Assembly: GCF_024055725.1 (NCBI RefSeq)
Contig: NZ_JAMXMX010000015.1
Location: 116,988 to 180,987 of the forward strand
Direction of reading: 5' to 3'
Origin: Actinoallomurus spadix
GTDB taxonomy: Bacteria > Actinomycetota > Actinomycetes > Streptosporangiales > Streptosporangiaceae
Length of the DNA: 64,000 nucleotides
In this document: piece after piece, positions 24,978 through 32,301 of the stretch
Numbering within the stretch: position 1 is the stretch's first letter
Layout of the letters: each line of letters opens with the position of its first letter
Notes under the pieces: model-generated
Seen by the model: the letters and a program-made list of their open reading frames with translations, nothing else
Databases searched by the model: none
What the model was told of the DNA's origin: nothing
Program-made: the position numbers and the translations under genes

Positions 24978-26765
24978 CTAGTTCCCGGCCGCGAGGGTCA
25001 GCTGGACGGTCCTGCTCTGCCCGCCACGGGTGTAGACGACCGGCACCGTGTCGCCGGGCGACTTGCTGCGGATCGCGACGATCAGCTCGTCGGCACCGCC
25101 GATCGACTTGCCGGCGAAGGACGTGATGACGTCGCCCGCCTTCAGCCCGGCCTTCTCCGCCGGGCCGCCCGGCGTGATCGCGCCGCCCTTGCACTGCGTC
25201 GCCGAGTTGCTGGTCGCGATGCGCGCGCCGCTGCCCTGGTAGGACATGTCCATGCAGGCGCCGATGATCGGGTGGGTGACCTTGCCGCCCTTGATCAGCT
25301 GCTCGGCGACCCGCTTGACCTGGTTGCTCGGGATCGCGAAGCCCAGGCCGATGCTGCCGCTCTGCTGCTTCTCGCCGCCGAGGGACTGGCCGCCGAGCGT
25401 GGCGATCGCGGAGTTGACCCCGATCACGCGGCCCTGGGAGTCGACCAGCGGGCCGCCGGAGTTGCCGGGGTTGATGGCCGCGTCGGTCTGCACGGCGCTG
25501 ATGTAGGCGGCCTCGCCGCCCTCACCGCTCGTGGTGACCGGACGGTTGAGCGCGCTGACGATGCCGGTGGTCACCGTGCCGGCCAGGCCGAGCGGCGAGC
25601 CGATCGCGATGACCGGGTCACCGACGGCGAGCCCCGCGGAGTCGCCGAGGAGGAGCGCCGGGCGGCCGTCGAGCGTGGTGGGCTTGATCACGGCGATGTC
25701 GGAGTTGGGGTCGCGGCCCACGATGCTCGCCGAGGTCGTCTTGCCGTCGTTGAACACCACCTGCATCGTGCCGCCCTGGGCGGCCGGCGCGACCACGTGG
25801 TTGTTGGTGACGATGTAGCCGCCGTTGACGATGAAGCCGGTGCCCGCGCCGCCCTCGGTGGCGTTCGCCACCTTGATCATTACGACGCTGGGCACGACGC
25901 GCCCGGCGATCCCGGCGACGGATCCCGGAGCGCGGTTCTTGGCCCCGGTGGACGACCCACCGCCCAGGTCGACGGCCTTGGGACCGTTGTCACGGGTGGC
26001 GACCACGCCGATGCCCGCGCCCAGGGCACCGGCGATCAGCGCGACCATCACCGCGACGGCCACGAAGACCCCCATGACCGGCCCGGAGCGTTCGCCCGGC
26101 CGGGCGGCGGGCACGGGCGCCCAGTTGGGGGCGGTCCCGCCGGGGCCACCCGGCGGCGTGCCCCAGGCGTAGGGGACGGGGGACGGCTGCGGCTGGTCGT
26201 GCGGCGTGAAGATCGGCCGGGGCGGCCCCTGCTCTCCCGGCCCGCCGGCGTACCCGGGACCCGCGGCGCCCTGACCGGTGTACGCCGGACGGCCTTCCCC
26301 GGCGTATCCCGGACCGCTCTGCTCGTAGCCCGCGGCACCGCCCTGGCCACCTTGTCCCTGAACGCCTTGTCCCTGAACGCCTTGTCCCGGACGGCCCTGG
26401 TCGAAGCCCGCCGAGCCTCCCGCGCCCCCGGAGCCCGCGAATCCGGAGCCCCCCTGGCCCGGGTATCCGGGGCCGCCCTGCTCATAACCCGGCCCGCCCT
26501 GCTCGTAGCCCGGACGGCCGTTCCGCTCGGGCGGCGTCACCGGCCCGCCCTGACCGGGGACCGCGGCCGAGCCGTACGACCGGCCCTCCTCGCCGTACGA
26601 GGACGCTCCCGGGTCCGGCGGCGCCATGCCCTCATAGCGTGGTGGACCGGACACCAGCAGCTGGTCGGTCAAGCTCAGGGTGCCGTCCTCGTCCCCGGCG
26701 TGCGGCCCGCGCACCCGGCCGTCGTCCGGCGCGGACCCCCCGGGCGCGCGGCTGTCATCCGTCAT
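24978..26765 (-). CDS. htrA: HtrA/DegP-like trypsin-type serine protease with PDZ domain
   Basis: 595-residue membrane-bound envelope protease. A long disordered Gly/Gln/Pro-rich cytoplasmic region (1-about 225) contains short repeats such as GVQGQ and YEQGGPG. A membrane helix (about 229-256) is followed by the protease domain with His323 (TNNHVV), Asp356 (NSDIAVI) and Ser436 (GNSGGPL), then one PDZ domain (about 500-590). The ATG chosen has AAGGAG 8 nt upstream. Order sigE, anti-sigma, RseB-like, htrA, tatB mirrors other actinobacteria; it should degrade misfolded exported proteins under SigE-linked stress. Confidence 0.92.
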   Translation of the reverse strand: MTDDSRAPGGSAPDDGRVRGPHAGDEDGTLSLTDQLLVSGPPRYEGMAPPDPGASSYGEEGRSYGSAAVPGQGGPVTPPERNGRPGYEQGGPGYEQGGPGYPGQGGSGFAGSGGAGGSAGFDQGRPGQGVQGQGVQGQGGQGGAAGYEQSGPGYAGEGRPAYTGQGAAGPGYAGGPGEQGPPRPIFTPHDQPQPSPVPYAWGTPPGGPGGTAPNWAPVPAARPGERSGPVMGVFVAVAVMVALIAGALGAGIGVVATRDNGPKAVDLGGGSSTGAKNRAPGSVAGIAGRVVPSVVMIKVANATEGGAGTGFIVNGGYIVTNNHVVAPAAQGGTMQVVFNDGKTTSASIVGRDPNSDIAVIKPTTLDGRPALLLGDSAGLAVGDPVIAIGSPLGLAGTVTTGIVSALNRPVTTSGEGGEAAYISAVQTDAAINPGNSGGPLVDSQGRVIGVNSAIATLGGQSLGGEKQQSGSIGLGFAIPSNQVKRVAEQLIKGGKVTHPIIGACMDMSYQGSGARIATSNSATQCKGGAITPGGPAEKAGLKAGDVITSFAGKSIGGADELIVAIRSKSPGDTVPVVYTRGGQSRTVQLTLAAGN

Positions 26766-26935
26766 GAACAAGCTCCTTGCGTACCGCGCATGAACTTTGC
26801 TTCAGCGTTCCACACTGCCGGGCAGGGCATGTGGCGAGCATAAGCGACCCGGGCCACCGGACCATTCGGGTCATCGCGTTACCTCACCCGTGGCCACATC
26901 CACCTGAACGCCCTACAAAACGCGATCCTCACCGA

Positions 26936-28009
26936 TCAGTCAAACGGGTTGGCCCACGATGTCAGCCGGTCCAGCCCCCGGCCGATGCGGCCCCAGAATC
27001 CCGTGTCGCCGTGCGGCAACGCGGCCACGGCCTGGTCGACGACGGGCGGCGGCGCGTCCGCGAGAAGCGTGTAGACGTAGCCGCGGCCGGCCCACACCGC
27101 CCGCTGCTGGACGGTGTCGCGGAGGTAGACCGTCCGGCCGCCGCGCGTGGTCTTGTGCCAGCTCCGCACGCTGCTCGGGTCGAGCACACCGCGCTGGACG
27201 AACACCGAGACGACCGAGAGCCCGTCGGAGTAGCTGAGGTGCACGACCGGACCGCCCGCGTCCTGCTGCCGCGCGTCGTACAGGCTCAGGTGCCCCGGCA
27301 GGGCGGACTGCACCGGCCAGCCGCGATAGCGCAGCGCGCCCAGGTCGGCGCCGGCCAGCCGATGCGTCCAGGGCGCCTCGACGGTCTGCGGCGCGGAGGC
27401 CGCCACGAACATCGTCTTCGGCGCCGACGGCCGCATCTCGGTGAAGAAGGTGAGGTTGACCGCGCGGCCCTGCTGGTCGAGGAGCTCACGGCGGAGCATG
27501 AGGCCGGTCGAGCGGTCGATGTGGAACCGGCCGGCGGCGGTCCCGTCGGCGCGGCGCGCCTCGATGATCGTGGTGGTCCGGCCGCAGACCTGGCCCTCGC
27601 CGGCCTGGACGACGGCGTAGTTGCGGGCGAGCAGGTCGAGCATCGTCGGGGTGTACCCCGTCAGGCCGCCCCGGGCCTGCTGCGAGTCGTCGGCCTCGAA
27701 CATCTGGCCGCCCTGCTCCGCGGTGGTGCTCTGCACCCGCATCCGGGTGCCCTGCCCGGGCACGTGGGCGACGTTGACCAGCGATGTGGTCGACATGCCG
27801 CTGCGGCTCCAGGACGTGATGTACTGCACACCCTCGTACGCGGTGTCGCGCGCGGCCCCCTCCGCGCCCCGCAGCAGCCGCAGGGCCTCCGGGTCGGACC
27901 GCAGCCGCGCGCCGCTGGCGGTGTCGCCGGTGGTCACGAACCACAGCATCAGCAGCGCCGTGGCGAGGCCGCCCGCCAGCCACGACTGGTGCGAGGTCCG
28001 GCCGCTCAC
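26936..28009 (-). CDS. RseB/MucB-like sigma-E regulatory protein
   Basis: 357-residue exported protein with an N-terminal signal anchor (LAGGLATALLMLWFVTT). It then shows a LolA/RseB-like beta structure: YEGVQYITSWSRSG, TRMRVQSTT, a TIIEARRADGTAAGRFHIDRSTGLMLRRELLDQQG strand pair typical of MucB/RseB (written here as two parts), and a smaller C-terminal domain. RseB proteins bind the periplasmic part of the anti-sigma factor and delay its proteolysis. The GTG start overlaps the anti-sigma stop by 4 nt (GTGA), which fixes it and shows coupling. Confidence 0.8.
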   Translation of the reverse strand: MSGRTSHQSWLAGGLATALLMLWFVTTGDTASGARLRSDPEALRLLRGAEGAARDTAYEGVQYITSWSRSGMSTTSLVNVAHVPGQGTRMRVQSTTAEQGGQMFEADDSQQARGGLTGYTPTMLDLLARNYAVVQAGEGQVCGRTTTIIEARRADGTAAGRFHIDRSTGLMLRRELLDQQGRAVNLTFFTEMRPSAPKTMFVAASAPQTVEAPWTHRLAGADLGALRYRGWPVQSALPGHLSLYDARQQDAGGPVVHLSYSDGLSVVSVFVQRGVLDPSSVRSWHKTTRGGRTVYLRDTVQQRAVWAGRGYVYTLLADAPPPVVDQAVAALPHGDTGFWGRIGRGLDRLTSWANPFD

Positions 28010-28569
28010 GGGTGATCGCCGGCCGTGACCTCGGGCCGCGGGTCGGTCAGCGGGACGTCCCCGGAGGTCAGGGCGTGCTCGACGGCGAACTGCTCGACGG
28101 ACGGCGTGACGCGCGGCAGCGAGCCGGGGTCGGCTCCCGCGGCGAACGCCGCCGAGCCGACGCCCAGCACCGCCAGCGTGGCCGCGCCCGCGATGAGGTA
28201 GCGCCCGCGCGGCAGCCGGCGCCGGGCGGCGGCCGCGCGGCGGGGACGATTGTCGGACGGCCGGGTCCGGGCGGCGACGTCGCCGGGCCGCGCGACGGCC
28301 GGGGGGCGGGCCTGACCGGGCAGCCGGGGGACGGGTGGCGGAAGGGGGTCCCCCGGCTCGCCCATGGCCTCCAGACGGCGCAGGAGGCCCTCGGAGGGCA
28401 TCGTGTCGTTCAGCGCCCGCAGGCGCTTCTTCAGGCAGCGCAGCGCCTCGGCCTCGGCGCGGCACTCCGCGCAGGCGGCGAGGTGACGGTGCGCCTTCTC
28501 GCGTTCGTGGTGCCCGAGCTCGCCGTCGACCAGCGCGGTGAGCCGCTCTCCCAGATGACCGCCGCTCAT
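28006..28569 (-). CDS. Zinc-type (ZAS) anti-sigma factor for SigE
   Basis: 187-residue membrane anti-sigma factor. The N-terminal domain has the HxxxCxxC zinc motif HLAACAEC preceded by the helix RLTALVDGELGHHEREKAH; a basic, Pro-rich linker leads to a membrane helix (about 125-147) and a short external tail that may contact the RseB-like protein. It holds SigE inactive in the absence of stress. It lies directly after sigE, separated by a 17-codon minigene, and overlaps the RseB-like gene by 4 nt. Confidence 0.88.
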   Translation of the reverse strand: MSGGHLGERLTALVDGELGHHEREKAHRHLAACAECRAEAEALRCLKKRLRALNDTMPSEGLLRRLEAMGEPGDPLPPPVPRLPGQARPPAVARPGDVAARTRPSDNRPRRAAAARRRLPRGRYLIAGAATLAVLGVGSAAFAAGADPGSLPRVTPSVEQFAVEHALTSGDVPLTDPRPEVTAGDHP

Positions 28570-28619
28570 CCGGCCTCCCCGGTCGCCCGGGGCGCGGGGC
28601 CTCCGCTCCGCCCGCTCAT
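28566..28619 (-). CDS. Possible coupled minigene between sigE and anti-sigma gene
   Basis: A 17-codon frame ([17 protein letters not shown]) starts with an ATGA overlapping the sigE stop and ends with a TGA overlapping the ATGA of the anti-sigma start. Its start context GAGGCCTCATGAGCGG is nearly a copy of GAGGCCGGATGAGCGG at the anti-sigma start, 50 nt away. It may be a real coupling ORF or just a by-product of a local duplication. Confidence 0.35.
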   Translation of the reverse strand: MSGRSGGPAPRATGEAG

Positions 28620-29242
28620 GAGGCCTCCTCGGCCGGCGGCTCCAGGCCGGACGGCCCGGAGGAGGCGGCGGCGCGGCGCGGGCCGCGGTGCTCCAGCGCC
28701 GCGCGCAACTGGGCGCGGCCGCGGTGGATCCGGCTGCGGACGGTGCCGATCTTCACGCCGAGGGTCGCGGCGATCTCCTCGTACGACAGGCCCTCGATGT
28801 CGCACAGGACCACGGCGGCGCGGTAGTCGGGCGCGAGCGCGTCGAGGGCCGCCTGGACGTCGGCGTCGAGCTTCTTGTCGAAGTACGCCTGGGCGGGGCT
28901 GGGCTCCGGCCCGTGCAGGCGCTCGGCCGCGTCGTCGGCCAGCCCCTCGAACCGGATGCGCTGGCGCCGCCGCGCCTGGTCGAGGAAGAGGTTCGTGGTG
29001 ATCCGGTGCAGCCAGCCCTCGAACGTGCCGGGCTGGTAGTTGGCCAGGGAACGGAAGACCCGGACGAAGACCTCCTGGGTGAGGTCCTCGGCGTCGTGGG
29101 GGTTGCCGGTGAGCCGGAAGGCCAGTCGGTAGACGCGCGCGGAGTGCTCCCGCACGATCTCGTCCCACGTCGGAGGAGTCCAGGCGATGCCGGGGTCGTG
29201 CACCGACACTCCCCTTTCACGTACGAGTTCTGCCACCGACAT
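28616..29242 (-). CDS. sigE: ECF RNA polymerase sigma factor SigE
   Basis: 208-residue ECF sigma factor of the envelope-stress SigE group. Region 2: [35 protein letters not shown] and [19 protein letters not shown]; region 4: [28 protein letters not shown] then [13 protein letters not shown]. It heads the operon with its anti-sigma factor and RseB-like protein, with htrA and tatB beyond, the same order as M. tuberculosis sigE-rseA-htrA-tatB. A consensus ECF promoter upstream indicates autoregulation. Confidence 0.93.
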   Translation of the reverse strand: MSVAELVRERGVSVHDPGIAWTPPTWDEIVREHSARVYRLAFRLTGNPHDAEDLTQEVFVRVFRSLANYQPGTFEGWLHRITTNLFLDQARRRQRIRFEGLADDAAERLHGPEPSPAQAYFDKKLDADVQAALDALAPDYRAAVVLCDIEGLSYEEIAATLGVKIGTVRSRIHRGRAQLRAALEHRGPRRAAASSGPSGLEPPAEEAS

Positions 29243-29291
29243 ACTGCCCCGTTTCTTCCTTCCCGCCTAGCGGTAGCCACGCCCTCTGAAG

Positions 29292-29317
29292 AACGTGACG
29301 GTACGCGGCGGAGTTCC
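29292..29317 (-). promoter_or_regulatory. Consensus ECF (SigE-type) promoter of sigE
   Basis: On the minus strand GGAAC (29317-29313) is followed by exactly 17 nt and then CGTT (29295-29292). This matches the GGAAC-N16/18-CGTT pattern of SigE-class ECF promoters, about 50 nt upstream of the sigE ATG, and implies autoregulation. It also lies about 30 nt from the divergent methyltransferase start. Confidence 0.7.
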
Positions 29318-29348
29318 CCCTCCGTACTAGTGTTTGCCGTGCAGGCTC

Positions 29349-30002
29349 ATGCGTCCCAAGGAGGAAGTCATCGACGCGGTGAAGGCCACCCTGGCCTACG
29401 TGGAGCAATACCTCCCGGAGGACGAGCCGCTGCGCGAGGCCCGGCAGCGCGGCATCGACGTCGGGGCCACCCCGATCGGCGCGGCGGGCGGCGCGGCCCT
29501 GCGGTTCCTCGCCGCCGCGATCAGCGCGCGCACGGTCGTGGAGATCGGCTCCGGCTGTGGCGTGTCCGGCATCTGGCTGCTGCGCGGGATGCGTTCCGAC
29601 GGCGTGCTCACGAGTGTGGACGTCGAGCCGGAGAACCAGCGGCTGGCCCGCGAGGCGTACGCCGCCGCCGGGTTCCCGACCTCACGGGCCCGTATGATCG
29701 CGGGCCGCGCCCTGGACGTGCTGCCGCGTCTCACGGACGGCGCGTACGACATGGTGTTCTGCGACGCGGTCAAGCAGGAGTACCCCGACTATCTCGGCGA
29801 GGCGGTGCGGCTGCTGCGGCCCGGCGGCGTCGTCGCGTTCGACAACGCGCTGTGGCACGACCGGGTCGCCGACCCGGCGAACCGGGATTCCGACACGGTG
29901 GCGATCCGCAACCTCGGCCGCATGGTCCGCGACGACGACCGTCTCGTCCCGCTGCTCCTGCCGATCGGAGACGGTCTCCTCGTCGCCGTCAAGAGCCGGT
30001 GA
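29349..30002 (+). CDS. SAM-dependent O-methyltransferase
   Basis: 217-residue class I methyltransferase of the catechol-O-methyltransferase-like family 3. Motifs: VEIGSGCGVSGIWLLRGM (SAM glycine loop), LTSVDVEPENQRLAREAY (acidic ribose-binding Asp), YDMVFCDAVKQEYPDYL (metal Asp region) and LLRPGGVVAFDNALW. The homologous gene divergent from sigE in M. tuberculosis is Rv1220c, so position supports the assignment. An in-frame TTG 15 nt upstream is an alternative start. The physiological substrate is unknown. Confidence 0.88.
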   Translation: MRPKEEVIDAVKATLAYVEQYLPEDEPLREARQRGIDVGATPIGAAGGAALRFLAAAISARTVVEIGSGCGVSGIWLLRGMRSDGVLTSVDVEPENQRLAREAYAAAGFPTSRARMIAGRALDVLPRLTDGAYDMVFCDAVKQEYPDYLGEAVRLLRPGGVVAFDNALWHDRVADPANRDSDTVAIRNLGRMVRDDDRLVPLLLPIGDGLLVAVKSR

Positions 30003-30015
30003 GCTCCTCCCTCCT

Positions 30016-30594
30016 GTGATCGCGGTACGGGCGCGGGTCTCGGGGCAGGGGGTGGTCTCGGCCTGCGGGACGCTGGTGCTCCTCCTGGTGGCCGTGGCGT
30101 TCGCCGTCAGTGGCGCGCTGGACCTGCCCGCCGTGGGCGGTGTCGTGGCCCTGCTCGTCGGCGTGGCGGGGATCGCGCTGTTCGGCGCCCGTCTCATGGC
30201 GATCGCCGGGCGGACGGTCAGCGGGCGGCCGGTGCTGGAGGTGGACGAGCGCGGGGTGTGCCTGCCGGCGGCCTGGCCGTGGTCGCGTGGCCGGGACCGC
30301 CGGCTCTCCTGGCCGGAGGTGGCCTCGGTGGTGGTCTGGAACGAGACGCTTCCGCGCGGGCGGACGCGCTCGTTGCCGCGTGTCGCCTTCCTTCCCGTCG
30401 CGGCGCGGGCGGCGGAGTCGGGGGCCGAGCCGGGCGTGGAGTTGCTGGCGCTGCGCCTGGAGGACGTGCCCGGAACCGCGACGCTGCACTGGTCGGCGGC
30501 GTTGCCGCCGCGCGCGACGGTTCCGCTGGAGGCGGTCCTGGATGAGGTCCGCCGGCTCGGCGGCGTCCCCGTCGTGGACGCCAGGTCGTCCTGA
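30016..30594 (+). CDS. Hypothetical membrane protein
   Basis: 192-residue protein with two adjacent N-terminal membrane helices (about 9-32 and 38-60) and a soluble C-terminal domain with strands VDERGVCLPAA, LSWPEVASVVVW, VAFLPVAARA and ELLALRLEDVPG, reminiscent of small membrane-anchored PH-like (YcxB-type) domains. No catalytic residues are visible and I do not recognise a family. It begins 13 nt after the methyltransferase stop with a GTG, so it is probably cotranscribed with it. Confidence 0.6.
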   Translation: MIAVRARVSGQGVVSACGTLVLLLVAVAFAVSGALDLPAVGGVVALLVGVAGIALFGARLMAIAGRTVSGRPVLEVDERGVCLPAAWPWSRGRDRRLSWPEVASVVVWNETLPRGRTRSLPRVAFLPVAARAAESGAEPGVELLALRLEDVPGTATLHWSAALPPRATVPLEAVLDEVRRLGGVPVVDARSS

Positions 30595-30836
30595 GAATTC
30601 CGGCACTGTTTTTCCTGTTTTGCCATTAATTAAGCTGCTTTAGCTAACAAGCGGCGACATACCACCCCCGCGCGCGACGTAGGCAGCTCACCCCTTTGCA
30701 GGGTTCCTGCGAGGAAAGACCACGACAACATGCTTTCTGCTGCCCTTTCGGCAATCCCCCCGACAGTAAGGCCGAAGATGGACACCAGAAGAACGTTGCA
30801 TTTTGCGGCTTTTCTCCCGCAAGCGCGGGAGGTCTC
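30595..30836 (+). promoter_or_regulatory. AT-rich leader of the polysaccharide operon
   Basis: Local GC falls to about 43% over 30600-30660, including TTAATTAA and TTAGCTAA palindromes and a possible TTGCCA-N15-TAGCTA promoter. Downstream, CTCCCGC-AAGC-GCGGGAG (30814-30831) forms a perfect 7-bp hairpin covering the ribosome site of the short leader ORF. No known riboswitch core was recognised. The low GC would suit a silencer such as Lsr2. Confidence 0.45.
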
Positions 30837-30910
30837 ATGACCGAGCGGAGCGAGGGCATCAGTAAGCACCGCACCCTGGTCATGAGGCCGACGAAGGAGG
30901 TCTCATGACC
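30834..30910 (+). promoter_or_regulatory. Alternative pairing around two start codons
   Basis: CTCATGACC occurs at 30834-30842 and again at 30902-30910, each containing an ATG preceded by GGAGGT. Between them GGTCATGAG (30878-30886) is the exact complement of both. It can pair with either start region but not both at once, and the second hairpin displays AAGGAGG in its loop. This is the architecture of a translational switch. Confidence 0.5.
30837..30908 (+). CDS. Short leader ORF coupled to the polysaccharide operon
   Basis: A 23-codon frame, MTERSEGISKHRTLVMRPTKEVS, follows GGGAGGTCTC. Its TGA overlaps the ATG of the nucleotide-sugar dehydrogenase (ATGA), so translation of the two would be coupled. 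The first bases and ribosome site duplicate those of the dehydrogenase. No domain; it may be regulatory rather than a functional peptide, or a duplication by-product. Confidence 0.4.
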   Translation: MTERSEGISKHRTLVMRPTKEVS

Positions 30911-32203
30911 GCCACCGCGCCCGGCCTCGACGCCCCCGCTCCGGCGTCCGGCGCGTACGACGTCGCCATCGTCGGGCTCGGCTACGTCGGACTGCCGACC
31001 GCCCTGGCCTTCCACGCCGCCGGCGCCCGGGTGCTGGGCATCGACGCGAGCCCCGAACGCCTCGCCAGGATCCGGGAGCGCCGCGTCGACCTGCTGGCTT
31101 CCGACCACGCCCGTCTGGCGACGGCGCTGGACGACAACGCCTTCTCCCTCGTCACCGACCCCTCGTACGCCTCCTGGGCCCGCGCCGTGGTGATCTGCGT
31201 GCCGACGCCGGTCACCGCCCACCTGACCCCGGACCTGTCCGCGCTGGACCGGGCCTGCGCGTCCGCGGTCCTGCACGCGGTGCCCGGGCAGGTCGTCATC
31301 CTCACCTCCACCAGCTACGTCGGCTGCACGGACGACCTGCTCGCCGGGCCGCTGCGGCGGCGCGGGCTCCAGGTGGGCCGGGACGTCTTCGTCGCCTTCA
31401 GCCCGGAGCGGATCGACCCCGGCAACGACCGGTACGCCCACGAGGTCGTCCCCCGGGTCGTCGGCGGGGCCACCCCGCAGTGCACGGCCGAGGCGGTCAA
31501 GGTCCTCGCCCACTGCACCGGCAACCTGCACGAGGTGTCCTCCGCGGGCGCCGCCGAGATGACCAAACTGTTCGAGAACACGTTCCGGGCCGTCAACATC
31601 GCCCTGGCCAACGAGGTCGCGGAGATCAGCCGGACCCTCGGCCTGGACGTCATGGAGGTCATCACCGCGGCGGCGACCAAGCCGTACGGCTTCATGCCGT
31701 TCTTCCCGGGGCCGGGGGCCGGCGGGCACTGCATCCCCTGCGACCCCCACTACCTGCTCTGGCAGCTGCGCAAGACGCGGCTCCCGACCCCCGTCGTCAG
31801 CCAGGCCATGTCCGCGATCGCCGAGCGTCCCCGGCGGGTCGTCGACCGCGTCCGCGAGGTCCTGTCCGAGGCCGGGCTGGGCCTGGCCGGCGCGCGGATC
31901 CTCCTGCTCGGCGTGAGCTACAAGCCGGACGTCGAGGACGTCCGCGAGTCCCCCGCCCTGGAGATCATCGAGGGCCTGCTGGCCGCCGGTGCCCAGGTCG
32001 CCTACCACGACCCCCTCGTACCGGAGATCCGGCTGCCGGAGGGGCGCGTCCTCGGCAGCGTGGACCCGCCCGGCGGCGAGGCCGACCTCGTCATCGCGCA
32101 CACCACGCACCGGGCCCTGGACCTGTCCTGGCTACCCGAGGACCAGCTCGTCCTGGACGCGACGTACCGCCTCACCGGCGCCGGCCACCGCGTCCCCCTC
32201 TGA
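30905..32203 (+). CDS. Nucleotide-sugar dehydrogenase (UDP-HexNAc/UDP-glucose 6-dehydrogenase)
   Basis: 432-residue NAD-dependent UDP-sugar dehydrogenase that oxidises C6 of a UDP-hexose to a uronate in two steps. Rossmann motif GLGYVGLP (24-31), AEMTKLFENTFRAVNIALANE with Lys221, and catalytic Cys276 in GAGGHCIPCDP are all present. GGHCIP rather than GGSCFP is the form of the WecC/WbpA branch, which acts on UDP-ManNAc or UDP-GlcNAc, so a HexNAc substrate is as likely as glucose. AAGGAGG precedes the ATG. First structural gene of the operon, supplying the acidic precursor. Confidence 0.9.
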   Translation: MTATAPGLDAPAPASGAYDVAIVGLGYVGLPTALAFHAAGARVLGIDASPERLARIRERRVDLLASDHARLATALDDNAFSLVTDPSYASWARAVVICVPTPVTAHLTPDLSALDRACASAVLHAVPGQVVILTSTSYVGCTDDLLAGPLRRRGLQVGRDVFVAFSPERIDPGNDRYAHEVVPRVVGGATPQCTAEAVKVLAHCTGNLHEVSSAGAAEMTKLFENTFRAVNIALANEVAEISRTLGLDVMEVITAAATKPYGFMPFFPGPGAGGHCIPCDPHYLLWQLRKTRLPTPVVSQAMSAIAERPRRVVDRVREVLSEAGLGLAGARILLLGVSYKPDVEDVRESPALEIIEGLLAAGAQVAYHDPLVPEIRLPEGRVLGSVDPPGGEADLVIAHTTHRALDLSWLPEDQLVLDATYRLTGAGHRVPL

Positions 32204-32301
32204 CACCCGCCCCCCGCCGCGTCGAAGGGCGGCGGCGGCGCCGAGCCCGAGCACGGCGCCGTCCCGCCCCGTCATGCCCATCGAGCACGAGGAGACTCTT
32301 C

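Noticed and set aside
26777..26935. SigE-type promoter upstream of htrA
   Set aside because: GGAAC is present but the sequence 17-18 nt downstream is GCGC/CGCG rather than CGTT, so it was not listed as a promoter.
30595..30904. c-di-GMP, c-di-AMP or cobalamin riboswitch in the operon leader
   Set aside because: None of the conserved core sequences of those riboswitches is present; only simple hairpins and the start-codon complementarity are supported.
30696..30908. 70-residue version of the leader ORF
   Set aside because: Its upstream part lacks a ribosome site and family resemblance; the ATG at 30837 has GGGAGG and the coupling geometry.
31480..32301. Longer N-terminus for the glycosyltransferase
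   Set aside because: The extension is out-of-frame Arg/Gly/Pro-rich sequence overlapping the dehydrogenase gene; the GTG at 32302 has GAGGAG upstream and leads into a membrane helix.
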